From Atriophallophorus winterbourni (taxonomy: Eukaryota; Platyhelminthes; Trematoda; Plagiorchiida; Microphallidae): a stretch of 64,000 nucleotides of DNA. Positions within the stretch are counted from its first letter, which is position 1. Each line of letters begins with the position of its first letter. The stretch lies in assembly GCA_013407085.1 (NCBI GenBank), contig JACCGJ010005818.1, forward strand, positions 1-64,000, read 5' to 3'. The position numbers were made by a program, and so were the translations under genes. The notes beneath the pieces were generated by a model, which worked only from the letters and a program-made list of their open reading frames with translations, was not told the DNA's origin and did not search any database. This document shows, piece by piece, positions 63,836 through 64,000 of this stretch.

Positions 63836-64000
63836 GTTTTTAACCAGCTATTAGACAGATTTGTGGATCAAACCCAAAAATTAAATACGACCCACTGAGT
63901 CTAGCGCTAGTGTGAGCTTCTTCAGCCCAGTACGCCATTTCATTGACTGGCTACCTGGTCGTTTTACTCAGCCTCTACCGTGTTAGCGAACAAGTTAATA
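63836..64000. other. Window end, nothing recognised
   Basis: No ORF or known repeat; likely continues the repeat element to its left. Confidence 0.4.

Overview
The window looks like nuclear DNA from a flatworm, most likely a digenean trematode. Four conserved animal genes sit in a matrix of non-LTR retrotransposons (CR1-like, RTE-like and a third unassigned family), BEL/Pao LTR-retrotransposon debris and a short SINE-like repeat. Introns are long and repeat-filled. Several start codons have a strong 3' splice site immediately upstream, the pattern expected of spliced-leader trans-splicing. The species cannot be fixed from the sequence alone.

Layout. 1-9.7 kb: nested, mostly dead retroelements (a CR1-like element split by BEL/Pao fragments, then CR1 3' ends in succession). 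9.7-13.6 kb: an apparently intact, GC-richer RTE-type element with one 1052-aa endonuclease/reverse-transcriptase ORF. 14.6-24.4 kb (+): RAD21/SCC1 cohesin, eight exons, 773 aa. 26.6-34.9 kb (-): three genes in tandem, PITHD1 (three exons), a GEMIN8-like protein (one exon) and ASTE1/asteroid (two exons), separated by only 62 and 53 bp. 35.9-38.1 kb (-): a second RTE element with a frameshift. 46.0-58.2 kb (-): a Mondo/MLXIP-type bHLH-ZIP transcription factor, four coding exons, 1093 aa. 58.4-64 kb: degraded LINEs, SINE copies and a repeat rich in GAAGCG.

All multi-exon models were built by hand from splice sites. In each, exon phases agree and the total is a whole number of codons, which is a good internal check. 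RAD21 and ASTE1 converge on a 2.2-kb gene-free stretch.

The most notable signals are: (1) PITHD1-GEMIN8-ASTE1 as a candidate trans-spliced operon, with a poly(A) signal overlapping the PITHD1 stop and acceptor sites just before the next two starts; (2) type I hammerhead ribozyme motifs in dispersed repeats, one intact copy on the sense strand of a Mondo intron about 200 nt from its 3' splice site, another within a palindromic repeat, a decayed copy, and a different hammerhead-like motif in a RAD21 intron; (3) a roughly 225-bp SINE-like family of about 19 copies, several with perfect target-site duplications, whose 3' end resembles a LINE 3' tail also in the window; (4) a greatly lengthened loop in the Mondo bHLH domain.
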